Positions 1 through 12,143 are shown, numbered from the stretch's first letter. The stretch: DNA of 64,000 nucleotides from Corylus avellana (GCF_901000735.1 NC_081544.1:19731358-19795357), one strand, 5' to 3'. A program made the numbers and translations. The notes: a model not told the origin generated them from the letters alone.

Positions 1-810
1 ATGAAATAACCTTGGCTTGAAAAAAAAAAAAAAAAAAAACAAAAAAAAAAGAATCATTTTGAGTTTTTCACTAAGTAATCGGACATTTTGCGTCATTAAG
101 CATTGAGTGTTGGCGTAAAAAGGTGTGAAATTCAATGTGGTTGATTGTATGGATGGTTTAATTTCGTAGCCTTTTTGACTTGAGTCATTTAGTCCTTATG
201 GCTGTTTTGACATCTAGTGCCCTAAAACCATCTGATTTGAGAGTCATTATCCCAACACTTGTTACATAAGTCAATTAGAAAGCTTAAGGGAGCCTAGCAT
301 TGCACAGCCTACACACACACACACACACACAAAAAAAAAGGGCATATTTTGACTTAAGCCTTGGTTGCCTTCATCTAATAGGAATTCCTATGAATTTTGC
401 TGTACACAAACTTTGAGTAAATTGAAGCCTCATGATTGTATGTTAATCTCACTTTACACTTAATGGAACATATGTTGTCTCTATTGCCCACTTACGAGTG
501 AATTGATTTTGGATGTCCTAATGATGTGGTTGTGGTGTTTATCTTGTTAAGCATGCTCGTGAGTAAGAATCATTTGTTTATGTCGAAATTCATTCTTGTC
601 AATAACATAGTGTGGAAAAATGTTTGTGGGTATCATTGCTGTTAAACCTCTCACGAGACTTCACTCGTCCACTAGGGATGCCTAAGGGTTTAAAAGACTT
701 GTTGCATGTGTTAAATGCCATCATCTCTCTGACGATAGAGGATTTATGTTTCATGCTTTCATGTTTTTTTTTTTGCTAAGGGACTAGCATAATGTAAGTT
801 TGGGGGTATT
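1..810 (+). mobile_element. Ty3/gypsy element, 3' internal non-coding region and polypurine tract
   Basis: This stretch has no coding capacity. Bases about 60-330 match, in opposite orientation, the region about 20250-20560 at the 3' end of the gag-protease element further along, so it is the non-coding 3' part of a related plus-strand Ty3 element whose 5' part lies outside the window. It ends in a purine/G-rich tract (AAGTTTGGGGGTATT, about 796-810) directly before the LTR start, as expected of a polypurine tract. Poly-A runs (20-50) and a CA microsatellite (311-330) are also present. Confidence 0.75.
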
Positions 811-1957
811 TGATGAGCGTCAAATATTGCATATATGAGCTCCTTAATTTGCATTTGTTAATCCTTTACCTTTATTATGTTCTTATGTTTTGTGCTAGTT
901 TTGGTGTCTAAGTGTTTTGCAGGTTGCTAAAGGAAAACTGCAGTCTTAATGTGAAAGATACAAAGGAGTTGGGAAAAAGTGCAATTTTGGAAGTGCGATC
1001 GAGCGCATGTGAACTCGAGCTCAGCAAGGGCACTCTCGAGCATACCCCCGCCTATGCCTAAGAGCTGCGTTGCAATAGCATTGATGCACGCCCGAGTGCG
1101 ATCGAGCACACTCGTATGACCTAAAAAGCACCGAAACCCTAAATTAACATTATAAATAATATTCTTGTCTAGGGAAATGCACCAAGGAGGCACTGTTCAG
1201 TGTATTTTTCGAGTTTCTGTCATTTTGTAGCTTTGTACTTAGTTTTGATGAATTATATTATTTTTAATATGATTTTTATAGTCATGAGAGGCTAAACGTA
1301 CAACTAAGGTTGAAGATGAAACCTCACCGGCCATTGATTGACATCATATTTTCATGTAATGTTCGTACAATTTCGATGTTTATTAATTGTAGTTGCTATT
1401 CTATTTCAATTCAATTATTTGATTAAATTCTTTTAATTGATTGTTTCAATTATTATTTGTGTAAATGTTGGATATTTAGTGTTTTTCATCCGACGGATAC
1501 ATTGAATGATTCAATTGAAATTAGATATCCATTGTGATTCGTCAATCAAACGGATACATTGGATGATTTGATTTGATTTGAGTTGGGTATTCTTTGTGAT
1601 TTGTATAATGGATGGATTCATTGAATGTTTCAATAGGTCATTTTTATGAAAAATAGAACATGCATAGGTTTTCATCATTCTTCGGATGTATGTACAAAAC
1701 ATTAGAATTTGTGCTTTGATTTGGTGAGTGTGAATTTTGAAACCATAGTATTTTTATCATTTGATTTAGTTAATTTTATTTAATTTATATTTTTGCAAGA
1801 AAAATCACACAATTTTTGGAACTAGGTCAAAATTCAATTAATTTAGATAGAAGTTTGTTTTTACAAACACAATTCCCTATGAATTCGACCTAATACTTGC
1901 AAAAGCTATATTGCAAACGACTCATGCACTTGCAAGTAACATTTAAAACTCTTTACA
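811..1957 (+). mobile_element. 3' LTR of Ty3/gypsy element
   Basis: The repeat starts TGATGAGCG right after the polypurine tract and ends in CA at 1957. The right boundary is fixed by comparison with the MLP-B unit, whose homology to this region starts at 1958 (matching about 27465). The LTR contains palindromic GCGATCGAGCGC / CTCGAGC motifs at about 995-1115, also seen in the leader and LTR of the element at 16976-25742. The target-site duplication cannot be tested because the 5' end is outside the window. Confidence 0.7.
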
Positions 1958-2294
1958 CCCTAAAACAAGAAATTTCCATAAACCAAACATGTTCCAAGTT
2001 TTGTTAATTTGGAAGAGAGGAATGAAAAACGATTGAGCCAAGGCTAAGGATAGGATCTCCATATTCATCAACTAGATAATTAAATAGCTTGTAATAGGAA
2101 TCGCATATCCCAGCAATAAGCTGCTTCAATAAGTCCAGACAATTTAAAACATATATATACATATAAATTATACTTTTAAGGAAAACACATATTACATAAG
2201 CGGCTTCAATAAGCCCACACAGACTTACATGATAGAATTATAAAAAACACAGTAACACTCCCGATCTTTTATTGTAGAAGTACAACCTTTTTGT

Positions 2295-2844
2295 CTATGC
2301 GGTAAGGTGAGCATCAATGTCTTTGCTGGCATCAATTGCAAACTGAAGCAATGTCTTTGGTTCTAGAACATCCTCCTTCAGCTTCTCGTATTCGAAGCTC
2401 CAGTGGACCAAGCTGCCCTCACCCTTGGGAGTAGCTTGAACAATGATTTTGAAGCTCTTGTACTCCTGCAGAAGATCCCCTTCAATCACTTTTAAAGTGA
2501 CTAACTTGTTTGTATCATCTATTGCTTCAATTTTCTCCTTAACAACTTTAGCTTGCCCATCTATGATTTCACAAGACAAGAAACAATATTTAAAGATATT
2601 AATTAACATCATTCTGTATATTGCCCAGGAAATGAAAGAATAGAATTCCTAAATTACCATGGACATAATCCCAGTAGATGACAGAGCCCTCATTGCCCCA
2701 ATCACCTTCATGCAAAGCACAACCCTGGATTTTGTCAGGGCAAACATTAGATATGTGGTGTGGCCTGCGGCTGAAAAGCTCATGAAACTTTTCAGCAGGA
2801 GCTTTAATTTCTACATCAGCCTCCACCTTACCAAATAGACTCAT
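2295..2844 (-). CDS. MLP: MLP-like protein (Bet v 1 family), copy A
   Basis: Two-exon gene: exon 1 2844-2658, intron 2657-2561 (97 bp, GT...AG), exon 2 2560-2295. The split codon gives VH-D-GQAK across the junction and a complete 150-residue protein, a normal length for the major latex protein/ripening-related group of the Bet v 1 superfamily. The start MSLFGKVEADVEIKAPAEKF, the glycine-rich loop HEGDWGNEGS near residues 45-53 and the C-terminal KTLLQF helix are family hallmarks. Family members are cytosolic proteins that bind hydrophobic ligands in a cavity and are linked to stress and defence; the ligand here is unknown. An AATAAA lies 22 bp past the stop (2268-2273, minus strand). The TATA-like box seen in copies B and C is changed here to AATTTAA (2952-2958), so expression may differ. 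Copies B and C are paralogues. Confidence 0.93.
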
Positions 2845-3160
2845 TTTTGCAGGTAGTTGTATTACAAGGCCAACTAGTTAGAGGTACTAACAAAACACAA
2901 TGGCTAGAAGGTAAGGAGAATGTGTTGAGAAAACAGGTAGGGGTATTACCCTTAAATTGAAGGAAGGAGGTTTAGCATGTCATTTCCTCTAGGGACAACT
3001 TCTCGTGGGTTAGTTGAACAATTCTATCTACTTTACCATTTTAGTCTTTGCTCCCAAAAAATAATATTGTTTGTGATGTGCATGGAGAAACTTTTTAGGG
3101 CGGCCACAAAAGGTTGTAGCAGAGGCAATGTTCTCAAAAATGGAACTACCTGTTGGAAAT
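2845..3160 (-). promoter_or_regulatory. MLP-A proximal promoter and 5' UTR
   Basis: About 300 bp upstream of MLP-A are closely similar to the region upstream of MLP-B (28727-28980 plus 29250-29300). Copies B and C carry TATTTAA about 90-115 bp before the start codon; here the same place reads AATTTAA (2952-2958). Relative to copy B, about 270 bp are missing at position 3098, where bases matching 28978 and 29250 are joined. Confidence 0.55.
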
Positions 3161-3850
3161 AGTTTTAGATAGTACACAAATTCTCATTGATATAAAATAA
3201 TTACAATATGAAAATTAACAATAAAATAAATAAAATACAAGAGATGAAAAGTAGAGTATGGAAAGATCTAACAATGCTATAGAATCACGCAAGAGTGTTG
3301 TCCTTAAAGGTTGATTCGTGTCTCCCAAAGTGTATAACTTGATGCGATCAGATCCTTTGACACGCAATCTCTCAAGATTAGACTATAGCGTTTATCTTGA
3401 AAATTCATGTGTTAGTATTGTCATTTCTTGTGGGTGTGTGTGAAGCATTAATTTTCAAGGACCCTACCTCATAACACATTTAAATGATGGGATCTCTAAC
3501 ATGTATGCAATGTACTATTTCTTTGCTGTACAAATGGGTTGCTCTAATCATCTACAACTATATATTAAACGAAATTTGGATGGAGAGAGAGAGGGAAATG
3601 ACACATATCTCCCTCCAACTTTGACACAATTTGTAATGTACCCATATCTCTCTCTTTCTATTGTCTAAACTACTACAAACTTACAAACCTTATCCGTTTT
3701 AAAAATGACAAAAATATTTTTAATAAAAAAAAAAAAAAATTGGTGGGTCTTCTCATACCCTCGGCTACCGTAGTTTTTTTTTTTTTCATCTTTTATTGTT
3801 TTTTTAATTTATATGAATATTTTTATCTTTTTAAAAAGTGTTTTTTGTCA

Positions 3851-3896
<46 letters not shown>

Positions 3897-4890
3897 CATC
3901 TTGGAAAAATAAATTTGTTCCTCCCCCTTTGATTCTCTCGCATCTAACTCTTGCAAGGTCTTAGGTCATCATTAAATTTTAAAACTTAACGATAGATTTA
4001 CAAGATTTAAACGGAAGTCTTAAATGATTCCAACTCATGGATTGTACGAATAAATGTAAATGTTCCCAATTTTTTTTTTTTTCGAAAATTAAAATATATT
4101 GACAGCAGAGAAAGAAAAGGACGTGTGGGCAAGAGCAAAGGTGCATGTGCAGAAGGTCGAGAAGATGAGGAAGGCGCCAAAGAAGCAGCACGTGAATAGT
4201 GTACGATATCTACCAACCACAATAATGTGCTTCTGCCTATCCATTGCCACGCCAGGTGACATTTTCTATTGACGCACGTGCACAGCTATAACACACTTTC
4301 GTATTACTTTTTTGATTTAATAGGATAAAAAGTTAATTTGATCACACACTATTATTTTCTGAAAAAAAAAAAAAAAGATAACCACATAACGTTATTTTAA
4401 AGCATTGTTTTTTATGACATTGACTAGCAATATATAACCTTTTTATTAATTTGTAGGAAGTAAAAAAAATGCCTATTAAGCATAATTATTGTAATAATAT
4501 ATCCAAAGTGAAATCAAAATAAATTATATTCAGTAAAAAAAAATTGAGAAAATTTGTAAAGCAAAACATTAAAAAAATAGTTGATCTAGTCAAACTAAGA
4601 AAAAAAAAAAAGGAGGAGGAGCTAATTCCATGTAAGAGAACATCAATAATTTGGGTAGGTTGAGTCAAATTTAAAATTCAATAATTTGGGGTATTAGACT
4701 TACGGTTGGCAATTTAATCTGCAAACCTGACATGACACAACCTAGGTTTAGATCATTCGGGTCATTCAGGCGTCTCGTGTCAAGTTGACCCATTAATTAA
4801 ATGGGCTACACGGGTCGTGTCAAGTCATCCATTAAATTAGCGTGTTATGTTTGAGTTGACATGTTTGACCCATTTATTAAACGGGTCGAG
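3095..4890. repeat. Upstream flank of MLP-A, duplicated in inverted orientation at 18121-19897
   Basis: This non-coding stretch is nearly identical, as the reverse complement, to 18121-19897, with small indels in homopolymers and in the TA microsatellite (3853-3893). No gene is seen. The inverted copy lies between two assembly gaps and is discussed as a probable misplaced contig. Confidence 0.9.
3853..3893. repeat. (AT)n microsatellite
   Basis: About 20 uninterrupted AT dinucleotides. The inverted copy at about 19092-19121 is shorter, consistent with repeat-length variation between two versions of the same locus. Confidence 0.95.
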
Positions 4891-4965
4891 TTCGTGTCGA
4901 CCTAAACAGGTTGGTGAGTCGATTTGAATCCGACATGCCAACCCGTTTTGCCACCCCCAATTACT
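4704..4965. mobile_element. Possible hAT-like non-autonomous element rich in ACGGGT/GTGTC motifs
   Basis: The stretch is dense in ACGGGTCGTGTCAA-type motifs and ends in TTGCCACCCCC, with GGTTGGCAA at the other end: imperfect inverted termini resembling those of small plant hAT elements. No clear 8-bp target duplication was found, so boundaries are approximate. Confidence 0.35.
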
Positions 4966-5691
4966 CTCTATCCTAGTTATTTATAAATGCTAAGAAAAAT
5001 AATTAGACAAGATATTGGATGGTTAAGATGAGTTTTAAACTTGGAGTACTTCTTAACACTTTCATCTTTGTAATTGTTTACTTTTCTTTTCCAGAGTTAA
5101 ACTACACCTTACTTCCTTTTGATAGTAGTTAATATCTCATGTGTACATATTCAATATTTAGTACAAGCGAAAATCGTGGATCAAATCGAAACAATTTTGG
5201 TTAATCAGGAAATTTTTTTTTAATCTCCATAAAATGGCTTTTCCTTTTTAAAACCATAAAATATTTTATGAATTTAAGCTTTTCCTTTTGCATGCACTTT
5301 CTCTCACAATTCATTATTCGAGTTGTTGGAGGTAATCGAAGTTCGTTGGAAGTCACCAGAGGTAGTCAGAGTTCATTGGAAGTCACTAAAGGTAGCCGAA
5401 GCCTTCACAAGAGTTTGTTGGAAATTGTCATTGGCCATAGAAGGTCACTGGAAGTTGCCGGAGCTCACCACAGCCCCCACTGGAGTTTGCTAGAAGTTGT
5501 TATTACCATTGCCGTCACTGATTTTTCATATGAAGCAAACACCAAAAGTTGTTTTAAGCTAAAATTATTTTCTTAAAGATTGTTTTCGGTTAAAATCTTT
5601 TTTTTTTTCACTGAAAACATTTTTTTACAGAAAACATTTTACATCGAAATAAACAAAACCTTAGTAGGGAACAATTCAAAACCCATGTGAG

Positions 5692-5756
<65 letters not shown>

Positions 5757-6300
5757 TTTTTTTAAAAAAACTCTATTTGTTTTTAAAATTTCAGTGGAGA
5801 CAACTGCCTTCACTAAGTTGTATGTGAGCCCGCCCATACGGCTAACAAAGAAAATTGTATCATTTTTTGTTAAACATATAATTTATTTATATTATTGCCC
5901 ACAATGATATAATTTGGTTAAATTAACTAATTCTAATAGCATTTGTTCCACATTCATTTTATCCCTACTTTTTTACGTTTGCTGTCCTCGTCTTCAATAA
6001 TTACATTCTCTCTTCTTCTTCTTCTTTTTCTATCCAAAGAGGGGAGCGAGGGAAATTGCATTCTTTCTTGACTCCATGTGTACTCTCTCTAACATAACTC
6101 TAATTGCATTCTTTTGCTGAGAAACGAAACAGAAGAAAATAATCAAGAACACAAGAATTTATGTGGTTCACCCAAATTTTAAGCTACGCCCACATAGTTT
6201 GAAATTGCCCTTTTTCTAAAATTGGCACAAACTTGCTCAAGCAATTGTTGCTCGAGTGTTGTGTGAAGTTTCTATCCGCTGCTTTGCTGCAAGCTCGCTC
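4966..6300. other. Non-coding AT-rich stretch with microsatellites
   Basis: No supported gene. A degenerate run of TTGGAAGT / GGTAG-type motifs (about 5325-5500) is a short imperfect tandem repeat. A (CT)n-(AT)n compound microsatellite lies at 5693-5755. The segment 6130-6300 has wording common near plant retrotransposon LTR ends (AAGAACACAAGAATTTATG) but no defined element. Confidence 0.5.
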
Positions 6301-6308
6301 AAACTACT

Positions 6309-7080
6309 TGTTGGGGATTATGCCCCAAATACCTTTTTTTTTTTTAATCTTTTAATGACATTTGAGTTCGTAATAAATAAAGTTATTATTTACTCATCTG
6401 TTTCATATGATTCTTTTATATGATTATTATATTATTTATATTGTGTAGTAAATGGTCCTTAGATTACATTGAATATGGTATATGGTACGTATGAGTGATG
6501 AGATTATAGCACGAGGTCTTACACCATAAACCTTGTAGTATTAAAGCTTTTTATGTCCGTAATCAATAATGGAATTAGGCATTCTATTTGGGAAGACTGT
6601 CACACAACACCTCTGATGGTTTATCTTGATCAAAAGAAGTAGAGTCTTTGAGTTTATGTGTAGTTATAATGCATTGAACAGACTATATGAGTTGTTTTAC
6701 CTCAAAACTATCAATAAGAATGATTGTAACTCTTTATGATATTGATTATAAATCTTGAGAGGATTGTAAACTCATATGTCAAGTGGATGTTACTTTGATG
6801 CATTTAGGAGTGAGACCTTTACTACGGTCAAAATTTTTTGCATGTTGGATGATCACATATTGCATTGTGAAAAAACCTTTCTTAGAGTGAATTATTCTCG
6901 GTCCTTGTTAGAGAATTTTGGTAAGAGTCACTAAAATACTTATGTACATAAGTATTTTAGTGACTCTTACCAAAATTCGTAATAGGTAGAGAATTAAAGT
7001 GACAGTATTATTGACTTCAATTCTGCTACAGAAAGTTTCATGCAAGAATCAAAACTCAACCTTAAGAATTGTCTAAGGGA
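6309..7080 (+). mobile_element. Possible copia-type LTR remnant
   Basis: Starts TGTTGGGGATTATGCCCC, a wording typical of the start of some plant copia LTRs, followed by about 750 bp without coding capacity. No matching second LTR, primer-binding site or target duplication was identified, so this is a family-resemblance call only. It contains the perfect palindrome at 6913-6978. Confidence 0.35.
6913..6978. repeat. 66-bp perfect palindrome
   Basis: Two 33-bp arms meet with no spacer at GTAC (6944-6947). The first mismatch is at 6912/6979. Confidence 0.95.
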
Positions 7081-7294
7081 TTAAATAAATAAATATAAAA
7101 TATAAAATATAGTACAATTACATTTTTTAGTGGAATCAATTGTAATTAATTAGAAACTTGTGATAAACATGAGATGACAAGTGTCATAAGCCTATTTAAA
7201 GCTAGTTTTATATTTTTTTCTTTTGGTCCTCATTGAGGTAATGTAAATGACCAAGTCATAATTTTTTATTTATTGGGCTGTTTATTTTTATTTA

Positions 7295-7684
7295 GAAAAA
7301 ACTTTACTTAACCCCCTAAACTTTCATTACTTTTGCAATGTCTTCCCCAAAGTTCATGTATTGAATCTTTAATTTTTTGCAGTATCACTCCTCCCATTAG
7401 TGTTTGGGGTTAAATCAAATAGTCAAAGGATAAAATAACCATTATACTCCTATAAACTTTTTAAAAAAAAAAAAAAATTACCCTGAAATTATAATTAAAT
7501 TTTTGTTTTCAAATAAGTGTATTTTAGAAATTTCAATAACCTCATTAGGATTTAACAGAAGTTCCTAAAGAAGGGGAGATTGGATTTTTTTTTAAGTTTC
7601 ATATACTAAATTGAGAGTTTTTTTAACTTTACGAGGAACAATGCAAAAGTGATGAAAGTTAATGGGGTTAAGTGAAGTTTCCCC
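7295..7684. mobile_element. Mutator-type MITE with 9-bp target duplication
   Basis: 390-bp element without coding capacity. Its ends are inverted repeats of about 45-60 bp: GAAAAAACTTTACTTAACCC at the left, and GGGGAAACTTCACTTAACCC as the reverse complement of the right end. It is flanked by the perfect 9-bp repeat TTTTATTTA at 7286-7294 and 7685-7693. Nine-bp duplications are typical of Mutator-like elements. A related, more diverged element may lie at 53859-54275. Confidence 0.82.
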
Positions 7685-7695
7685 TTTTATTTATT

Positions 7696-8230
7696 TGGGA
7701 TAAATACAAAATTGGTTATTGTGGTTGGCCTAAATTGCAAATCACTTTATGCGGTATAAAAAATAATTTATAGGTCCTTGTACTTGGCCTAAATTACAAA
7801 TCACTCCCTATAGAATAAAAAATGATTTATAGGTCCTCAAGGTATGCCAAAATAATAGTTTACTACCTGAAATCAATTTCTGTTAAGAAACTTAACAAAA
7901 TCTGTCACTTTGGTAGCTAAGATTATACATCCGCCTTCACTCTACATTATACTACTACAGTAAATTAATTTAATCTCTTATTTCCCCAAAATTTTACCCC
8001 GTGCATAACCCTCTCTTATTTCTCCAAAATCATTTAACGGGAATTGATTTTAAGGAGTAAATTGTCATTTTTGGCTTACCCTGAGGATCCATAAATTTTT
8101 TTTTTTTTTTTATACTACAGGGAGTGATTTGTAATTTATGCTAGCTATAGGGACCTATAAATTATTTGTTATACCACAAAGAGTGATTTGTAACTTAAGC
8201 CAACCACAGGGACCAATTTTATATTTATCC
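7696..8230. mobile_element. Second Mutator-type MITE, abutting the first
   Basis: About 535 bp with inverted ends of roughly 80 bp (GGATAAATACAAAATTGGT at the left, GGATAAATATAAAATTGGT as the reverse complement of the right). The flanks are TTATTTATT at 7687-7695 and 8231-8239. The left duplication overlaps the right duplication of the neighbouring MITE, so the two elements share a junction of only about 11 bp. No coding capacity. Confidence 0.78.
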
Positions 8231-8239
8231 TTATTTATT

Positions 8240-8929
8240 AAAACATGGGTTAGAAAGATACAAAGCATGAGATGCATAGATAGGAAACTAAGCTTAAGGA
8301 TAAAACCCAAGTCCAATTCTACTGGGTAGGCGCCTAGATCCTCAGCCCTAGCCATTTTTTTTTTTTTTTTCCAGCATATGGAGGCTAGGGTTTTCTTATG
8401 TAGTAGGACTGCAGTCCCACATTGCTAAAATCAATCTCCTCTCTGATTTTACTCAGCCTATAAATAGAGAAGCTTGTAGCTCTCCCATTACACACTATTT
8501 AGCATTTAAAAAACGTATGCCACAAACACGCTTTTTTTTGTAGTAAATATTAGTGAAAGTCAATAGGAAAAATGTTGAGTCAAATATAAATGCTTTAAAA
8601 AGTTGATTTTTATTTTTTATTTTTTTAAAAAAAAATCTTTTAGACAAAATTTTAGCTAACATTTGTTGAGTGGTAAATGCAATCTATGAACCAATTAACG
8701 AAAATCTAATTGCAGGATCTTGTTCAGTGATTGGCTTTCTCCTTTTCGCCATCCAAGGGTCCCTTTATAATATATTACACGTATAATATAAAACCTGCAT
8801 CCACTCCCAGATCGTTCGAGTGCGATATGGTAGGTTACTTGCCCTTTTCTAATTAATATTTTTGCTCCGGGGCATATCACAGCTCTCCATATTATATTAG
8901 AATAGAACAATGATATACTACGAAAATGA

Positions 8930-8981
<52 letters not shown>

Positions 8982-9934
8982 CTCAAATAAACTAATTAAC
9001 AAGACCTAGTAATAGGATGTTGGACAATAATTAAACATAACGAAAACAAGTGGGACACGCTAATAATGATTCGTATCACTTTAATCAAAGTTGATGGAAC
9101 GTGATTTCTTCCGCATATCAAATTAGGGCATCACACTACATCAATTTTAAAGATAAAAAGATCAATCAAAAGATGCTATGTGGAACTACACAAACAAATG
9201 ATATGCGACTTTACTATTAAAAACAAAAACACAAAAAAGTGGTTAAATTTAAACCCCACTCCATTGACACAATATTGTTCGTTTTTGGCTTTTCAAAACC
9301 AGACTTTCACCTATTCTAATACTACTCTTACATAAGCATATATGCTTAACAATGAAATTTTGATAAGTTCATGTACATCACGACATTAAAACACGTTGTA
9401 TCAAGAAATGTGCAAGTATACATATAAGTACTTTTTCCATCACCAAGCAATGTGCATGAGACGCCACATATGTCCTGAAATAGGAACATACATATAGTTT
9501 CCAATGCCAGAGTAGTAGTGTATGATTGAAGGATAGGTATCATTATCAACATGCCCATGCAAAAGAGCATAAACGACCAAAGGAAAGATGACATCGAATT
9601 GGATTTTTAGGTGAGGTAGTGTTGGGAAGACAAGAATGGGAAACAAATGAGACACTATGCTAATTAAGTGGCCTTGGCCTTTGGCCAATGTGAGAGTAGG
9701 GTTTACAATAAATGGTGCAATCCTTAACGTTAGATTTAAATGATTATATTTATCATTGACTTATAAGCTTTTGGAAGAAATGATGTTTTAACATGGTATA
9801 AAAGCAGAGATCATTGGGTTTTTAAACCCTGTCTTCGTCATTCATATATGTATTTGAAAAGACAATAGTATACTCACATGCTTAATTAAGTCGGTAATTT
9901 TGTAAAAGGTTAGCCATGTGCATGAGCAGGGTGT
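8240..9934. other. Upstream part of the MLP-A duplicated unit
   Basis: About 8500-8735 matches 31770-32002 in the MLP-B unit, and 8985-9905 matches 37875-38890. About 8690-8985 also matches 52340-52660 in the MLP-C unit. This shows the MLP duplication covered at least 7 kb of flank. A poly-T run (8356-8372) and an (AT)n microsatellite (8932-8978) are present. An open frame at 9440-9688 (minus) begins MAKGQGHLISIVSH and has a counterpart at 38415-38651, but the two diverge by frameshift, so no gene is called. Confidence 0.7.
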
Positions 9935-9939
9935 TACAT

Positions 9940-12143
9940 TGTAATGACCCAAATAATTAACTAAGCTTAGGTAGCTTAGTTAGAGGATTAATTTGGGCTT
10001 TGGCTCGCTAAGGACACTAGAAGGGTAATTTAGACTTTTGGACCGGACGTACGCTTCTGTTTGTAGTGCAGATGTACACAAGGGGACCACTGTACGAACG
10101 CTCTGCAAATAGTACACGGACGTATAAGGGACCACACAGGCGTACTCTACTTTTTGGAATACCCTTTGGATAATACTTGGACATACGAGGCAGCCTTTGG
10201 ACCGCTGTGTAAATAATACCGGACATACGCTAGGGTTAGCGGACGTCCACTGCTTTTCTGGAGAGTTGGTAGAGCCCCTCAGCTATAAATACCCCTCGTC
10301 CCCTTCAGTTTTTCGCACCTCTCTCTCTCGCCCCCAGGCTGCAAGAAACCTTTGTGAGTGTGTTTTGTGAGATTGTAAGCGTTTGGTGCTAATGGAAGAG
10401 AAGTTCTTGAAATTTCGCTTCAAGGAGGTAACGCTCTAAAGCCTAGCTCCTTTTTAAGTCATTATGCTACTTAAACGTTGTCTTAGTTGTTGTTTGAGTT
10501 GTTAGTTTAGCTTTAGCTTTAGTTATGCTTTAAATCTTGTTTAGAATAACATTGTTTTGACTTAGCATGATTGCGTTTGCTTGAAGGTTTTATTTTGAGT
10601 TAGGAGACCTTAGGAAGCCCTTTGATAGCCTTAGAATTTGGTTTTGGAGAATAGGAGGACGAGTGGACAAAATGAGGTTCTCCTTGAAAACCTCGAAGCG
10701 GACGTATGGTCTCGCGACCAGACACATGGTCTAAAGTATCACAGAGGACGTACGGTCCGGAGTGTGACAGTGGACTTTATTTTAACCAGCTGTCTGATTG
10801 CTCCTATTTTCTTGTTTTAGAGTTCTTTTGATAGAAATAGGATTAATAGAATGTTTTCCATAGATTTGGGAAACTCGGATCATTTGAAATACTTGAAGAC
10901 GTTATACGACTTAGGTGAGTTTTAACTCACATAATGCTCGTTGTTATTTTCCATGCACTGCACGACTATTTTGTGTACAAAAAATATGCATATTTGCAAC
11001 TCTCACGATTTATACTTGCTGCACATGAACTCTAGCATTTTTGAGAAAAACGTTGTGCTGAATATGTTAAGAAAGTGAGACTTGTAAAAGCATGCATGTA
11101 AAATGTAGACAAGATAATTTGCATCGTATGACATGATGCACCGGTACGTGCGGTATAATGGTCATGGGCTTACTATACATGTTATGTTAGCTTTATAGTC
11201 AAATGTGTGAGTGTTATGTGGGCTTTGGATCCAATAGTTTTGTGACCTGGTGCAGCCATAAATGGCTAGGTTACTACAAGACGAACATCATTAGTGGTGT
11301 GAGCCACCCGAGGTCGGACTCGATCGTGTCGCTAGTATTATGTACAATAGCGTAGAATGGCTGGAGCACCGGCATTGTATTACAAGTCCCTTGGAACAAC
11401 ACCAACCCTGCTACGAATGGATAATATCTCGAGTAGACCATACTATTAAACTATGATTGTCACTTTATATCATATGCATATAGTATATATCTGTATCACA
11501 CTCATGTAAAACTAGCATTATAGAACGGTTGCTTACTAAACTAATATGGGCATTATTTGCATTAATACACTAAGTCTTAGACTTACTCCCATTTTTATTT
11601 ATGTCTTTCCCTATCATTATGAATATCTGCGTCGTTTAGCTGTCCTAGAAAAGAATGCCTTTGGAGCAAACTTGGGTGATTACACAGGATTTGATTCGGG
11701 TCATTTTTTAGGACATGAACTCGGTTTGGTTGAAGTCTATATGAAAGGATGGAGGAACTGCCAATGATGATATGATCGAGATTTTAATCTCGTTAGCCCT
11801 GCTTAGGCTTAGATCTAGGATTTGATCTGTTGATCTTTTGTTGGAACAATGTTATGATATTATGTTATGAATTGTAATCCTATTTTGATGACGATCTGAT
11901 GACTGGTACATTTGATGGTGATCTATATATTATGAGATTTTATATTTACTCTAGTGCATATTGTGTGGATGTTAAATTTACTGCTCTTTATTTCCTATTG
12001 TTTTCAAAAGTCTTCTGCTGAGATTTTCTTGTCTCGGTGAGAAAGGTTGAAATCCCTAAGTCTTGTCCCGCTAGGGATAAGATTGGGAGACGAACCATGG
12101 GGTTAATTACTAGTTAATTGATTTGCCCATCGGGGTCGTTATA
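9940..12143 (+). mobile_element. Solo LTR, probably Ty3/gypsy chromovirus type
   Basis: A 2204-bp stretch starting TGTAATGACCC and ending GGGGTCGTTATA, so the ends are inverted copies of each other apart from single changes. It is flanked by the 5-bp duplication TACAT (9935-9939 and 12144-12148). Inside is a promoter-like CTATAAATACCCC at about 10281, followed by a CTCTCTCT leader, as in large chromovirus LTRs. There is no primer-binding site, internal region or second LTR, so it is a solo LTR left by recombination. The terminal CA is TA here, consistent with one C-to-T change. Orientation is inferred from the TATA-like motif. Confidence 0.75.

Noticed and set aside
5268..5576. Small protein with repeated SSLEVTRGS motifs
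   Set aside because: Produced by a short degenerate tandem repeat in AT-rich DNA; no promoter, intron or family evidence.
9440..9688. A gene for an 82-residue membrane-like protein
   Set aside because: The second copy is frameshifted after about 32 residues and no known family was recognised, so it is reported only as an observation.
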